From Dehalococcoidia bacterium (GTDB taxonomy: Bacteria; Chloroflexota; Dehalococcoidia; SZUA-161), in NCBI GenBank assembly GCA_011174795.1, contig DUEY01000003.1, positions 40,692 through 81,329 on the forward strand: 40,638 nt of DNA. Reading direction: 5' to 3'. A program made the position numbers and the translations under genes. The notes under the pieces are model-generated. The model was not told the DNA's origin, did not search any database, and saw nothing but the letters and a program-made list of their open reading frames with translations. Below, piece after piece: positions 17,502-26,020 of the stretch. Within the stretch, counting starts at the first letter, position 1. Each line of letters starts with the position of its first letter.

Positions 17502-17530
17502 TTTACTTTCGCAATTTCACCTGCTACAAT
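17502..17530 (+). promoter_or_regulatory. Probable sigma70-type promoter for the acyl-CoA synthetase operon
   Basis: TTTACT and TACAAT are separated by 17 bases; the -10 box matches 5 of 6. It lies in the 252-base gap before the beta subunit gene and would give a leader of about 80 bases, with AAGGAG eight bases before the GTG start. Confidence 0.45.
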
Positions 17531-17618
17531 AGCCTGCGGGTTAGGGCTATGTATGCGGCACAAGTGAAGTGCCGGAGGGCAGCGGAGACAAATCCCATAC
17601 TGATAAGGAGAGCCCGAA

Positions 17619-18317
17619 GTGCCGAGCAAGATAATCAGCAATGCCCTGAAAAGCGGTAGAACAGTGCTGACCGAGGTCGAGTCAAAACAACTGATTTCCG
17701 GAGCAGGACTGCCGGTTATCGAGACGAAGCTGGCTAAGACGAAGTCCGAAGCCATCTCGGTGAGCAAGAAGATGGGCTTCCCGGTAGCGCTCAAGGTGGT
17801 CTCGCCCGACATCATCCACAAGAGCGACTCCGGAGGGGTCAAGCTGGGACTGGGAAACGCAGCCCAGGTGGGCAGGGCTTACACCGAGGTCATGGCGGCT
17901 GCCAAGAAAGCTAATCCCAAGGCCAAAGTCCACGGCGTCTCGGTGCAGAAGATGGCCAGGCCCGGAGTCGAGGTGATAATGGGTATGTCCAAGGACGACC
18001 AGTTCGGCCCGGTTCTGATGTTCGGTCTCGGCGGAGTGTTCGTCGAAGTGCTCAAGGACGTCGCTTTCAGGATAGTCCCCCTGGTGAGGAGGGACGCCAG
18101 CCAGATGATACGGGAGATAAAGGGCTACCCCCTGCTCGAAGGCTACCGTGGCCAGGAGCCAGCGAATATCACAATACTTGAAGACATGCTGCTTAAGCTT
18201 TCCGATTTCATAGACAAGACACCGGAAATCAAGGAACTGGATATAAACCCCATTTTAGCCTACAGCGACAGTGCAGTGGCTGTGGACGCCAGGGTGATAC
18301 TCGAAACTCAAATATGA
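17619..18317 (+). CDS. ADP-forming acyl-CoA synthetase, beta subunit (ATP-grasp)
   Basis: The 232-residue protein is the ATP-grasp subunit of an NDP-forming acyl-CoA synthetase, which makes acid and ATP from acyl-CoA, ADP and phosphate. Marks are LTEVESKQLISGAGLPV (18-34), FPVALKVVSPDIIHKSDSGG (54-73), FGPVLMFGLGGVFVEVLKDV and ELDINPI near the end. Its length is usual for stand-alone beta subunits. GTG start with AAGGAG eight bases upstream; its stop overlaps the alpha start as ATGA. In fermenting anaerobes this reaction conserves energy at the end of acid-forming pathways. Confidence 0.88.
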   Translation: MPSKIISNALKSGRTVLTEVESKQLISGAGLPVIETKLAKTKSEAISVSKKMGFPVALKVVSPDIIHKSDSGGVKLGLGNAAQVGRAYTEVMAAAKKANPKAKVHGVSVQKMARPGVEVIMGMSKDDQFGPVLMFGLGGVFVEVLKDVAFRIVPLVRRDASQMIREIKGYPLLEGYRGQEPANITILEDMLLKLSDFIDKTPEIKELDINPILAYSDSAVAVDARVILETQI

Positions 18318-19759
18318 CTAGCACAACACAGAGCACCCGAAACAAGCTGGACAGAGCCTTCAACCCCCGCTCGGTAGCAGTAGTTGGCGACAAGCAGGCG
18401 CTGGGCTACATGTGGCTGAGAAGCCTGAGTTCCTTTCAGGGTAAGGTCTACTCGGTGCAGATAGACCCCAGCGAACTCCCCGGGATATCAGAACTCGGGG
18501 TTGAAAATTACCTCAGTCTCCTCGATATACCGTCTCCGGTAGACTACGTTATCGCCGCCGTGCCCCGTGCGGTGGCCCCCGCAATCGTCGCCGATTGCAT
18601 CAAGAAAGACGTCGGCGGCGTCTGTTTCTTCACCTCGGGATTCGCCGAGACAAACACCGAGGAGGGAATACGGTTGCAACAGACTATCACCGATATGGCA
18701 CGTGAAGCGGACTTGAATCTCATCGGCCCCAACTGCGTCGGCCTGTATAACCCCGAAATCGGCCTGCGCCATACAGCGGCACAGGCCTATGGAGAGAAGG
18801 GCTCGGTGGGCTTCATCGCCCAGAGCGGCACACACGCCACGCTCTTCAGTATAATAGGGGAACGGGACGGCATTAAAATAAGTAAATCGGTCAGCTACGG
18901 CAACGCCGTAGTCCTCGACAGCACCGACTTCCTGGAGTATCTGGCGGATGACGATGATACCGGGATAATCGGCATGTACATCGAAGGGGTGAAGGACGGC
19001 CGGAGGTTCTTCGACCGCCTGCGCAAGGTGGCCAGCCGGAAGCCGGTGGTTATCTGGAAGGGCGGTGAGTCCGAGGAGGGGGCCAGGGCAACTGCCTCCC
19101 ATACCGGCGTGCTTGCGGAGTCAGGCATCGTCTGGCAGACTGTTATCAGGCAGTGCGGCGCGATAAAGGTGGATAGCCTGAAGGAGATGATAGATACCGT
19201 CAAGGCCTTGCTTTACGTCAAGCCCATCAACGGAACCGGGATGGGACTTATCGCCATGAGCGGGGGGCAATCGGTGGTGATCGCCGATGTATTCGCCAGA
19301 ACGGGGCTGGAAATCCCGCTCCTGACCGAGCGTTCATATCAGCGGCTGGCCGCCTTCTTCAACATCATCGGGGGCAGCTACCGGAACCCGCTCGATATAT
19401 CGAGCACCTTCCTGATGGCGGATGACGGGGCCTCGAGTTTGACCAGCATGCTGGATATCCTGAACCAGGACCCCAACATCGACTGTATAGTTCTGGAGCT
19501 ATTCCCTGTTATCAGGCCACTGAGTAAGGACGCTGAAACTGCTGACCCCATACTGGATGCCATTTCGGACTTCAAGGAACGGGCAAAGCCTTTTATGATA
19601 ATTGTGACCACAGCGCACAGCGACGCACTGGCGACAGAGATGAGAGATAAGCTGGTGGAACGGGGCATACCCAGCTTCTCCAGCTTTGAGCGGGCGGCGA
19701 GGACAGTGAAGAGGCTCGCTGAATTCTATAAATCCCAACGAGAGCTGTCTCAGAATTGA
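18314..19759 (+). CDS. ADP-forming acyl-CoA synthetase, alpha subunit (CoA-binding)
   Basis: The 481-residue protein has a CoA-binding Rossmann domain opening LDRAFNPRSVAVVGDKQ, two succinyl-CoA-synthetase-like flavodoxin domains with LIGPNCVGLYNP and VGFIAQSGTHATL, and ATASHTGVLAESG near residue 255, which carries the histidine expected to be phosphorylated during catalysis. It pairs with the beta subunit encoded just before it (4-base overlap). Separate alpha and beta genes are one of several arrangements known for this family; acetate, propionate or aryl acids are possible substrates. Confidence 0.88.
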   Translation: MTSTTQSTRNKLDRAFNPRSVAVVGDKQALGYMWLRSLSSFQGKVYSVQIDPSELPGISELGVENYLSLLDIPSPVDYVIAAVPRAVAPAIVADCIKKDVGGVCFFTSGFAETNTEEGIRLQQTITDMAREADLNLIGPNCVGLYNPEIGLRHTAAQAYGEKGSVGFIAQSGTHATLFSIIGERDGIKISKSVSYGNAVVLDSTDFLEYLADDDDTGIIGMYIEGVKDGRRFFDRLRKVASRKPVVIWKGGESEEGARATASHTGVLAESGIVWQTVIRQCGAIKVDSLKEMIDTVKALLYVKPINGTGMGLIAMSGGQSVVIADVFARTGLEIPLLTERSYQRLAAFFNIIGGSYRNPLDISSTFLMADDGASSLTSMLDILNQDPNIDCIVLELFPVIRPLSKDAETADPILDAISDFKERAKPFMIIVTTAHSDALATEMRDKLVERGIPSFSSFERAARTVKRLAEFYKSQRELSQN

Positions 19760-19803
19760 GGATGGCCTAGAAAAGGAGCATATTAAGGCAGGGGAGATGC
19801 GAA

Positions 19804-20058
19804 ATGGTTAAAATTCGACTGCAAAGGATGGGAAGGAAAAAGAAGCCCGCTTACCGGGTGGTGGTGGCCGATTCCCGGGCACCGCGTGACGGCGCTTTCA
19901 TCGAGATCATCGGTCACTACAATCCTCTAACCGACCCGGCGACTGTTGTCATTGACGAAGAGAAAGCCCTCAAGTGGCTGCGCCAGGGGGCACAGCCAAC
20001 ACAGACCGTCGCCAATTTGCTGAAAAAGCTGGAGATCAGCGACAAACTAACTACCTAA
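19804..20058 (+). CDS. rpsP: 30S ribosomal protein S16
   Basis: The 84-residue protein matches S16: [20 protein letters not shown] is the family start, with [21 protein letters not shown] and the lysine-rich [16 protein letters not shown] later. S16 binds 16S rRNA during small subunit assembly. GGGGAG is upstream of the ATG. First gene of a three-gene set, with khpA 14 bases on and rimM after it, an order common in bacteria. Confidence 0.97.
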   Translation: MVKIRLQRMGRKKKPAYRVVVADSRAPRDGAFIEIIGHYNPLTDPATVVIDEEKALKWLRQGAQPTQTVANLLKKLEISDKLTT

Positions 20059-20072
20059 AGGACGAGAGGAAA

Positions 20073-20330
20073 ATGAAAGAGCTCATCGAGTACATCGCAA
20101 GGTCTATAGTAGACAATCCGGATGAGGTCAAGGTAACCGAGGAAGAGACCGAGGACGGGGTCCTCCTCAAGCTCGAGGTAGCGCCTGAGGATACCGGAAA
20201 GGTTATTGGCAAAGAGGGGCGGATCGCTAAGGCGATGCGCACCCTGCTGCGCGTAGCAGCGATTAGAAAAGGAACGCGCGCGACGCTGGAAATAATATCC
20301 GGCGACATTCCACCCAGAGAAAATACCTAA
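20073..20330 (+). CDS. khpA: KH-domain RNA-binding protein KhpA (YlqC-like)
   Basis: 85 residues from the ATG at 20073, where MKELIEYIARSIVDNPDEV is the family start and GAGAGGA lies three to nine bases upstream; a frame start at 19974 would overlap rpsP. VIGKEGRIAKAMRTLLRVAA holds the GxxG loop that grips RNA. KhpA proteins bind RNA, with effects on cell division and small RNA function in relatives. Sits between rpsP and rimM as expected. Confidence 0.93.
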   Translation: MKELIEYIARSIVDNPDEVKVTEEETEDGVLLKLEVAPEDTGKVIGKEGRIAKAMRTLLRVAAIRKGTRATLEIISGDIPPRENT

Positions 20331-20355
20331 GATTACTCAGCCGAACGGTAGGGTT

Positions 20356-20865
20356 ATGGGCGAGGAGTTTGCTCCTCCTGAGTTCCTGACCGTGGGGCAT
20401 ATCCTTGCCCCCTGGGGAACGAAGGGGGAGGTAAAGGTCCAGGTACTGACCGACTTCCCCGAGCGGTTCACGCCTGGCGAGCTGGTCTACGTCAATGGCC
20501 GGCCACTTGAGATCGAGAGCAGCCGCGCCCATAAACAGCAGCTCCTGGTGAAACTCGCCACCATCGACAGTATCCAGGACGCGGAGAAGCTGAGAGACCA
20601 CGACCTCAGCATCCCGCGTTCGGAGATACATGCCCTCCCCCCGGATGAATATTACGCCTTCCAGCTCATAGGCCTCAGGGTTACGACCGCCGACGGCGAA
20701 TACTTAGGGCGAATCGCCGATATTATGATAACGGCCGGCAACGACGTCTATGTAGTGAAGGGCGACAGCGGCGAGATCCTGATACCCGCCATCGAGGACG
20801 TGGTTAAATCAATCGACCTCGACAAGCGCGAGGTCGTCATCGAAGCCATCGAGGGCCTGTTCTAG
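20356..20865 (+). CDS. rimM: Ribosome maturation factor RimM
   Basis: The 169-residue protein assists 30S maturation by binding S19. The N-terminal barrel starts LTVGHILAPWGTKGEVKV, and the C-terminal PRC barrel spans about 95-169 (PPDEYYAFQLIGLRVTTADG to IPAIEDVVKSIDLDKREVVI). Length is usual. The trmD and rplS genes that often follow are absent here: a strong hairpin closes the operon 20 bases after the stop. Confidence 0.95.
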   Translation: MGEEFAPPEFLTVGHILAPWGTKGEVKVQVLTDFPERFTPGELVYVNGRPLEIESSRAHKQQLLVKLATIDSIQDAEKLRDHDLSIPRSEIHALPPDEYYAFQLIGLRVTTADGEYLGRIADIMITAGNDVYVVKGDSGEILIPAIEDVVKSIDLDKREVVIEAIEGLF

Positions 20866-20885
20866 GTGCGAACCCGAGGCACTAG

Positions 20886-20914
20886 AGAGGGGCGACCCGA
20901 CGGGTCGCCCCTCT
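20886..20914 (+). terminator. Strong intrinsic-terminator-like hairpin after rimM
   Basis: A perfect 13-base-pair stem, AGAGGGGCGACCC with GGGTCGCCCCTCT, closes over the loop GAC and is followed by ATTAAT. The T tract is short, but stem length and position between convergent operons (rimM on plus, the SDR gene on minus) make it a likely terminator in both directions. Confidence 0.75.
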
Positions 20915-20948
20915 ATTAATCTGCCCTCAACGGAGAGGAAGCGCTCCT

Positions 20949-21875
20949 CTACTCCTTCGGCGGCTGGGGTGGGGAGGGGTTTATCAGGTCCTTCCCCAGC
21001 GTACGCGGCATGATATCCGACAGCTCATCGAGCGTCCATCTCCCCGTCTTAAAGATGGTCTTCACCGGTACGGGCTCGGGGTAGAGTGAAATCTGGCCGC
21101 CCTTTACCGCGAAGATACAGCCGTTTATGCCGGCAGCCTCATCGGTCGCCAGATATATCACTATCGGCGCTATATCACCCGGGTCCAGGCTGGCGATGTC
21201 CATCGCCTCAATAGGCATGGCAACCCCAGAGGACCGGGCGCGGTCCATAGCAGCCTGCAGCTCCGGCGTCACTGTCAGCCTCGTGCCGGCGATAGGCCGG
21301 ATGGCATTACAGGTTACACCGTACCTGCCCATATCCCTAGCCACCGTCCTGGTAAATCCGACTATCCCCTCTTTGGCGGCGCTGTAGTTAGCCTGGCCCA
21401 TGTTCCCCAGGCCTGCCTCGGAGGAGGTATTTATGATGCGGCCGCTTCTCTGCTGCCGGAATACTACACATGCCGGCCTGGTGCAATTGAAATGACCGTA
21501 AAGGTGGACTTTAATCACCGCATCCCACTCCTCCGGGCTCATGTTGAACACCATCCGGTCCCTGAGGATACCGGCGTTGTTCACCAGGATATCCAGCCTG
21601 CCGAAGGAATCGATTGCGGTCTTGATGATGTTCTCTCCGCCCTCCGTGGTAGCTACATTATCGTAGTTGGCCACCGCCTCCCCGCCCTTGCTCTTAATCT
21701 CATCCACTACCTCGTCCGCCGGCGCCTTGGCCTCTCCCGAGCCATCGGGAGCGCCACCCAGGTCGTTGACCACCACCTTGGCGCCCTCTTCAGCCAGCAG
21801 AAGGGACTCCTCCTTGCCGATGCCACGGCCGGCGCCGGTGACTACCGCCACTCTACCCTTTAGTCTGTCTCCCAT
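20949..21875 (-). CDS. Short-chain dehydrogenase/reductase, multifunctional-enzyme-2-like
   Basis: The 308-residue NAD(P)-dependent oxidoreductase has the cofactor motif TGAGRGIG (13-20), NNAG (99-102), the catalytic Ser in INTSSEAG (151/152) and Y164-x3-K168. VNDLGGAPDGSGEAKAPADEVV is typical of the hydroxyacyl-CoA dehydrogenase domain of peroxisomal-type multifunctional enzyme and its bacterial relatives, so the substrate could be a 3-hydroxyacyl-CoA or another hydroxy compound. The C-terminal tail beyond residue 265 (GRWTLDELSDIMPRTL) is extra. AGGAGG lies 12 bases before the ATG. It is separated from gpsA upstream by 110 bases. Confidence 0.85.
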   Translation of the reverse strand: MGDRLKGRVAVVTGAGRGIGKEESLLLAEEGAKVVVNDLGGAPDGSGEAKAPADEVVDEIKSKGGEAVANYDNVATTEGGENIIKTAIDSFGRLDILVNNAGILRDRMVFNMSPEEWDAVIKVHLYGHFNCTRPACVVFRQQRSGRIINTSSEAGLGNMGQANYSAAKEGIVGFTRTVARDMGRYGVTCNAIRPIAGTRLTVTPELQAAMDRARSSGVAMPIEAMDIASLDPGDIAPIVIYLATDEAAGINGCIFAVKGGQISLYPEPVPVKTIFKTGRWTLDELSDIMPRTLGKDLINPSPPQPPKE

Positions 21876-21914
21876 CTTTTGTTTTGACCTCCTTGCGTCT
21901 TTTTTATATAAACA

Positions 21915-21941
21915 TTCAGCCGTCAGCGTTCAGCCATCAGC
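21915..21941. repeat. Two-unit short direct repeat (TCAGCC(G/A)TCAGC)
   Basis: TTCAGCCGTCAGC (21915-21927) and TTCAGCCATCAGC (21929-21941) are two 13-base units with one mismatch. It lies in the gap between the SDR gene and gpsA. Tracts of this kind (tandem CAGC-rich units) occur in spacers of many environmental bacterial genomes; function not known. Confidence 0.5.
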
Positions 21942-21985
21942 TCTAGGCAAAACCCGGACGGAATTTTGCCCGCACTATTATAGCA

Positions 21986-23020
21986 CTACGGGCGCTCGAT
22001 AGCACTACCCAGGATATCGGCGAACTCGTGCTTCAACTCCCGTTCCATGAGCTCCGCTATACCCTGGCGGACATCAAGCCCTTCGTAAAGCGCCCGGTAT
22101 ACCTGCCGGGCGATGGGCATCTCAACCTTCAACTCGCCGGCCAGCTTCAGCGCAGCTACGGTAGTGGTTACCCCCTCGGCGACGCCAGTCATGGAGGCCG
22201 TTATCTCCTCTAGGGGGCGACCTCTGGCGAGCTCCTGCCCCACGTATCGGTTGCGGCTCAGGGGGCTGGAGCAGGTAGCCACGAGGTCCCCCAGCCCGGC
22301 GAGCCCGGCAAAGGTCAGCGGATTGGCTCCCGCTGCCACGCCGAGGCGGGTGATCTCGGCAAGTCCCCGCGTTATCAAGCCCGCCTTGGTATTATCGCCG
22401 TAACCCAGTCCATCGACCATCCCTGCAGCCAGGGCGATGACGTTCTTCAGCACGCCGCCCAACTCCACACCGACCACATCGGTATTGGTGTAAACCCGAA
22501 ACATGGGAGACGCCATCATCTTCTGCACCCGCTCCGCCGTCGAGATATCGCCGGAGGCAACCACCGTCGTCGCCGGAAGGTCCTGCGCTATCTCCCTAGA
22601 CAGGTTAGGGCCGGAGAGGACGCATATATGCGAATGAAGACCGGGGGCAGTCTCTTCAGCAATCACCTGAGACATCCGCCTGGCGCTTTCAAGCTCAAGC
22701 CCCTTGGCCACGCTTAATATGAGCATACGTTTATCGAGGTTCTCCCTTACCGTCCTGACGTTATGCCGCATATCCTGTGCGGGCACGGCCAGGATGACAA
22801 GGCTGACTCCGGCAAGCGCCTCCTCGAGCGAGGCTGTGGCGCGAAGGCTCTCCGGAAAGGGGAATCCCGGAAGACGGGCTGTGTTCTCCCTCTCCCGGTT
22901 CAACCGCTCAGCCTCCTCCTCAGTACGCGCCCACAGGTTTACCCCCATCCCCTTGCCGCTGAGCATTATGGCCAGGGTGGTGCCCCAGTCCGTGGTACCG
23001 ATTACGACAACATCACTCAT
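21986..23020 (-). CDS. gpsA: Glycerol-3-phosphate dehydrogenase [NAD(P)+]
   Basis: The 344-residue protein makes glycerol 3-phosphate from dihydroxyacetone phosphate for phospholipid synthesis. ILSVAKGLE, VLSGPNLSREIA, GVELGGVLKNVIALAAGM with the catalytic lysine, and GDNTKAGLITRGL are GpsA signatures. The N-terminal glycine motif is odd: VVIGTTDWGTTLA reads G8-TTDW-G13, where the usual second glycine (GAGSWG) is Thr. It overlaps plsY by eight bases, which uses its product, in the argF-der-plsY-gpsA unit. Confidence 0.94.
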   Translation of the reverse strand: MSDVVVIGTTDWGTTLAIMLSGKGMGVNLWARTEEEAERLNRERENTARLPGFPFPESLRATASLEEALAGVSLVILAVPAQDMRHNVRTVRENLDKRMLILSVAKGLELESARRMSQVIAEETAPGLHSHICVLSGPNLSREIAQDLPATTVVASGDISTAERVQKMMASPMFRVYTNTDVVGVELGGVLKNVIALAAGMVDGLGYGDNTKAGLITRGLAEITRLGVAAGANPLTFAGLAGLGDLVATCSSPLSRNRYVGQELARGRPLEEITASMTGVAEGVTTTVAALKLAGELKVEMPIARQVYRALYEGLDVRQGIAELMERELKHEFADILGSAIERP

Positions 23021-23654
23021 CGTGCGCTCCGCTCTCCCTCTTCTGTCCCTTCTCCCCCACCTTGCTCTCCTTGCCCGATAGCAGCCTAGTTATATTATCC
23101 CGATGCTGGAAAACAATCAAGGCTACAGCAACCCCGACGTAGACCAGGTACTGCCAGGGAACCCAGTCCAGAGCCAGAAAGGCGCCCATCATCGCCACCG
23201 CACCCAAGGAGCCCAGCAAGGACCCCAGGGAAGCGTAGCGAGATAGAGCAACGACGAGGATAAAGAACCCTATGCAGGCGACAGCTACCATCGGCGCCGG
23301 CATGGCCATAGCGAACAGCGCACCGCCGGAAGTGGCTACGCCCCGCCCTCCCCCGAACTTGATGAATATCGACCAGTCATGCCCGGCGATGGCGGCGAAA
23401 CCGGCGGCCATCTCCCCCGTGTGTGACTCGAGGATGTAGCGGGCAAGCAGGATGGCAGCCACCCCCTTGATTATGTCGCCGGCAAGGGCCAAAGCGGCGT
23501 ATCTCGTACCCAGGGTACGCAGCACATTGGTTGTACCCGTCTTACCGCTGCCGTATGCCCGGACGTCCACCCCCTTCAGCCTCCCCAGAACCAGCCCGAA
23601 GGGGATGGAGCCAATAAGGTAACTGCCAACGACCACAGCCGCGAACTCGATCAT
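23013..23654 (-). CDS. plsY: Glycerol-3-phosphate acyltransferase PlsY
   Basis: The 213-residue membrane protein transfers acyl groups from acyl phosphate to glycerol 3-phosphate. [16 protein letters not shown] and [15 protein letters not shown] (about 37-51; usually GSGNxGATN) are family motifs, and [14 protein letters not shown] is the third conserved block. Five or so hydrophobic segments; basic C-terminal tail. Overlaps der by four bases and gpsA by eight. Confidence 0.94.
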   Translation of the reverse strand: MIEFAAVVVGSYLIGSIPFGLVLGRLKGVDVRAYGSGKTGTTNVLRTLGTRYAALALAGDIIKGVAAILLARYILESHTGEMAAGFAAIAGHDWSIFIKFGGGRGVATSGGALFAMAMPAPMVAVACIGFFILVVALSRYASLGSLLGSLGAVAMMGAFLALDWVPWQYLVYVGVAVALIVFQHRDNITRLLSGKESKVGEKGQKRESGAHDE

Positions 23655-24970
23655 CCCTTGCCCTTCCTCTTGAAGATGAGCTTCAGCGGGGTGCCGCCGA
23701 AGCCAAAAGCCTCGCGAAGCTTGTTCTCCAAGTAGCGGTGATACGAAAAGTGGAGCAGCTTCGGGTCGTTGACAAAGAAGATGAAGGTGGGCGGGCTGAC
23801 CTCTGCCTGGGTGACGTACGATACCTTGAGCTTCCTCCCCCGTACCGAGGGAGGCGAATGGGCAGCGATAATGCGGCGAATCTCTTCGTTCAGCGAAGCT
23901 GTGGAAACGCGCTTCTGCCTGTCCTGGGAGACCTTTATAGCCGCGGGTAATATCTGGTCAACGCCGCTCCCCAGCAGGGCGGAAACGAACAGGATGGGCA
24001 CGCCGGGGAAGAATTTCAGCCTCTGGAGGATCTCCCGGGTGCATTCGGCCATATCCTTTTCCAGCTCGCTGGCAAGGTCCCACTTATTCACCGCCAGCAC
24101 CATCCCCTTGAGCCCCTGTTGCACATAGCCCGCGATGTGGGTATCCTGCGCCGTGATCACCTCGGCCGCCTCAGTGACCAGAATGACGACATCTGCCCTC
24201 GCAATAGCGCGCAGGGCGCGCATCACACTGTAGCGTTCGACGCCTCCCTCGACCCTGCCGCGGCGGCGGATTCCGGCGGTGTCGATGAACATCACGGACT
24301 CGCCCTCATACCTGAAAACGGTATCCACTGCGTCACGGGTCGTGCCTGGGGTCTCGCTGACAATCGCCCTTTCCTGGCCGAGGATGGCGTTGAGCAGCAT
24401 CGACTTCCCCACGTTAGGCCGGCCCATGATGGCGATTTTCAGCATGTCGGGCTCTTCCGCCGCGGGAGCGGGGGGCGGCAGCAGAGCGCAGACCGCATCC
24501 ATAAGGTCAATGACGCCGGTGCCGTGATAGGCGCTGATAGCTATCGGCTCGCCGATGCCCAGCTCGTGGAACTGAAACGCCTGGTGGCGGCGCTGCTCAT
24601 TGTCCGCTTTATTCACCGCCAGCACCAGGGGCTTGCCCGCGCGCCGCAACGCTTCCGCCACCTCCTGGTCGGGGATGGTTACCCCTTCCACGACGTCCAC
24701 CATGAAAATGGTAACGTCAGCCTCCCTGATGGCGACCTCAGCCTGGTCCTTCACCTTCTGACGCAGGTCGGATTCGGGCCTGGGCTCGAGCCCGCCGGTG
24801 TCTATAATGGTAAGCTCGCGGTCGCCCCAGGAAACGTCGGCATATACCCGGTCGCGGGTGGTGCCCGGCAGGTCCTCGACGATGGCGAGTCGCTCGCCGA
24901 CCAGCCGGTTGAACAGGGTTGACTTACCAACGTTAGGGCGTCCCACGATGGCGACGATGGGTATGGTCAT
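23651..24970 (-). CDS. der: GTPase Der (EngA)
   Basis: The 439-residue protein has two tandem G domains, needed for 50S ribosomal subunit assembly. The first carries GRPNVGKS (10-17), DLPGTTRD and VNKAD; the second, from about 175, carries [27 protein letters not shown] and NKWD. The C-terminal KH-like domain ends [18 protein letters not shown]. Starts three bases after argF and overlaps plsY by four. Confidence 0.97.
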   Translation of the reverse strand: MTIPIVAIVGRPNVGKSTLFNRLVGERLAIVEDLPGTTRDRVYADVSWGDRELTIIDTGGLEPRPESDLRQKVKDQAEVAIREADVTIFMVDVVEGVTIPDQEVAEALRRAGKPLVLAVNKADNEQRRHQAFQFHELGIGEPIAISAYHGTGVIDLMDAVCALLPPPAPAAEEPDMLKIAIMGRPNVGKSMLLNAILGQERAIVSETPGTTRDAVDTVFRYEGESVMFIDTAGIRRRGRVEGGVERYSVMRALRAIARADVVILVTEAAEVITAQDTHIAGYVQQGLKGMVLAVNKWDLASELEKDMAECTREILQRLKFFPGVPILFVSALLGSGVDQILPAAIKVSQDRQKRVSTASLNEEIRRIIAAHSPPSVRGRKLKVSYVTQAEVSPPTFIFFVNDPKLLHFSYHRYLENKLREAFGFGGTPLKLIFKRKGKG

Positions 24971-24973
24971 GAT

Positions 24974-25882
24974 CTACCCCAGGAGTTCCGCCAGTATCGC
25001 CTTCTGTACGTGCAGCCTGTTCTCCGCCTGGTCGAAGACCGCCGACTGGGACGAGTCGATAAGCCCCGTTGCGATCTCCTCGCCGTGGTGCGCCGGAAGC
25101 GGGTGCATCAGGAGTGCGTCCGCCGCCGCCTGCGACAGGAGGGCTGCATCCACCTGATAGCCGACGAAAGCCGCGCGCCGCTTCTCCGCCTCCGCCTCAT
25201 GCCCCATGCTCGCCCAGACATCGGTGTAGATAACGTCGGCGCCCTCGGCAGCTTCCTGTGGCTGCTCAACGAGGGTGATTTGAGCGCCGCCCCGGGCGAG
25301 GCTGCGTCCCAGAGCTACGACCTCGACCGGTACCGCGTAACCCCGGGGGGATGCGACTTTGAAATTCACACCCACCAGTGCGGAGGCGAGCAGAAGGCTG
25401 CTGGCAACGTTGTTGCCGTCGCCGATGAAGGCGATGGTCAGGCCCTCCAAGACGGTCTTCTTCTCATGGATAGTGAGAAGGTCGCCGAGAGCCTGGCACG
25501 GGTGCTCCTTATCCGAGAGGGCGTTGATGACGGGAACGGTTGCATACTCCGCCAGCGACTGCACGGTGACATGGTCGAAGGTCCGGGCGGCGATTATATT
25601 GACATAACGACTAAGCGTCCGCGCCACGTCCGAGATAGACTCCCTGCTACCCAGGCCGACCTCCGCCGGTGACAGGTAGAGGCTGTGCCCTCCCAGTTGA
25701 TGCATGGCGACATCGAAGCTCACCCTGGTGCGCAGGGAGGGCTTCTCGAACAGCAGAGCCAGAGTCTTCCCCGCGAGGACGGAGCTCGTGCCCTGCCGCT
25801 TCATCTCCACCGCGCTATCGATGATTCGCTTCACATCGTCAGGCGCAAGGTCGGCTATCGAGAGCAGGTCTTTCCCTTTCAT
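24974..25882 (-). CDS. argF: Ornithine carbamoyltransferase
   Basis: 302 residues from the ATG at 25882, preferred because AGGGGGAAG lies just upstream and MKGKDLLSIADL is the family start; a frame start at 25918 adds 12 residues. It makes citrulline from ornithine and carbamoyl phosphate. FEKPSLRTRVSF (carbamoyl phosphate site), HPCQALGD, and DVWASMG (ornithine site, about 221-227) are present. The usual HCLPAHRGEE is MHPLPAHHGEE here, so Cys is Pro. Other arginine genes are not adjacent; it leads the minus operon with der. Confidence 0.9.
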   Translation of the reverse strand: MKGKDLLSIADLAPDDVKRIIDSAVEMKRQGTSSVLAGKTLALLFEKPSLRTRVSFDVAMHQLGGHSLYLSPAEVGLGSRESISDVARTLSRYVNIIAARTFDHVTVQSLAEYATVPVINALSDKEHPCQALGDLLTIHEKKTVLEGLTIAFIGDGNNVASSLLLASALVGVNFKVASPRGYAVPVEVVALGRSLARGGAQITLVEQPQEAAEGADVIYTDVWASMGHEAEAEKRRAAFVGYQVDAALLSQAAADALLMHPLPAHHGEEIATGLIDSSQSAVFDQAENRLHVQKAILAELLG

Positions 25883-25974
25883 GCTTCCCCCTAACTCGCC
25901 GCTGGCAGAATTGGCCAAGGAATTATAGCTATGTAAGTATAATACAACACCACATACTTCGCCACCAGCGGCGC

Positions 25975-26003
25975 TTGTTGGACTTCAGCCCCGATGCTAT
26001 AAT
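25975..26003 (+). promoter_or_regulatory. Probable promoter for folC
   Basis: TTGTTG, 17 bases, and a perfect TATAAT lie just upstream of folC. The expected transcript start is near 26010, which leaves a leader of only about ten bases with no Shine-Dalgarno before the ATG at 26021. Confidence 0.55.
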
Positions 26004-26020
26004 GGCTCAAATCCCGTCCT

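Noticed and set aside
24119-24922. Long open frame on the plus strand opposite der
   Set aside because: GC-rich antisense shadow; the der protein on the other strand is fully conserved.
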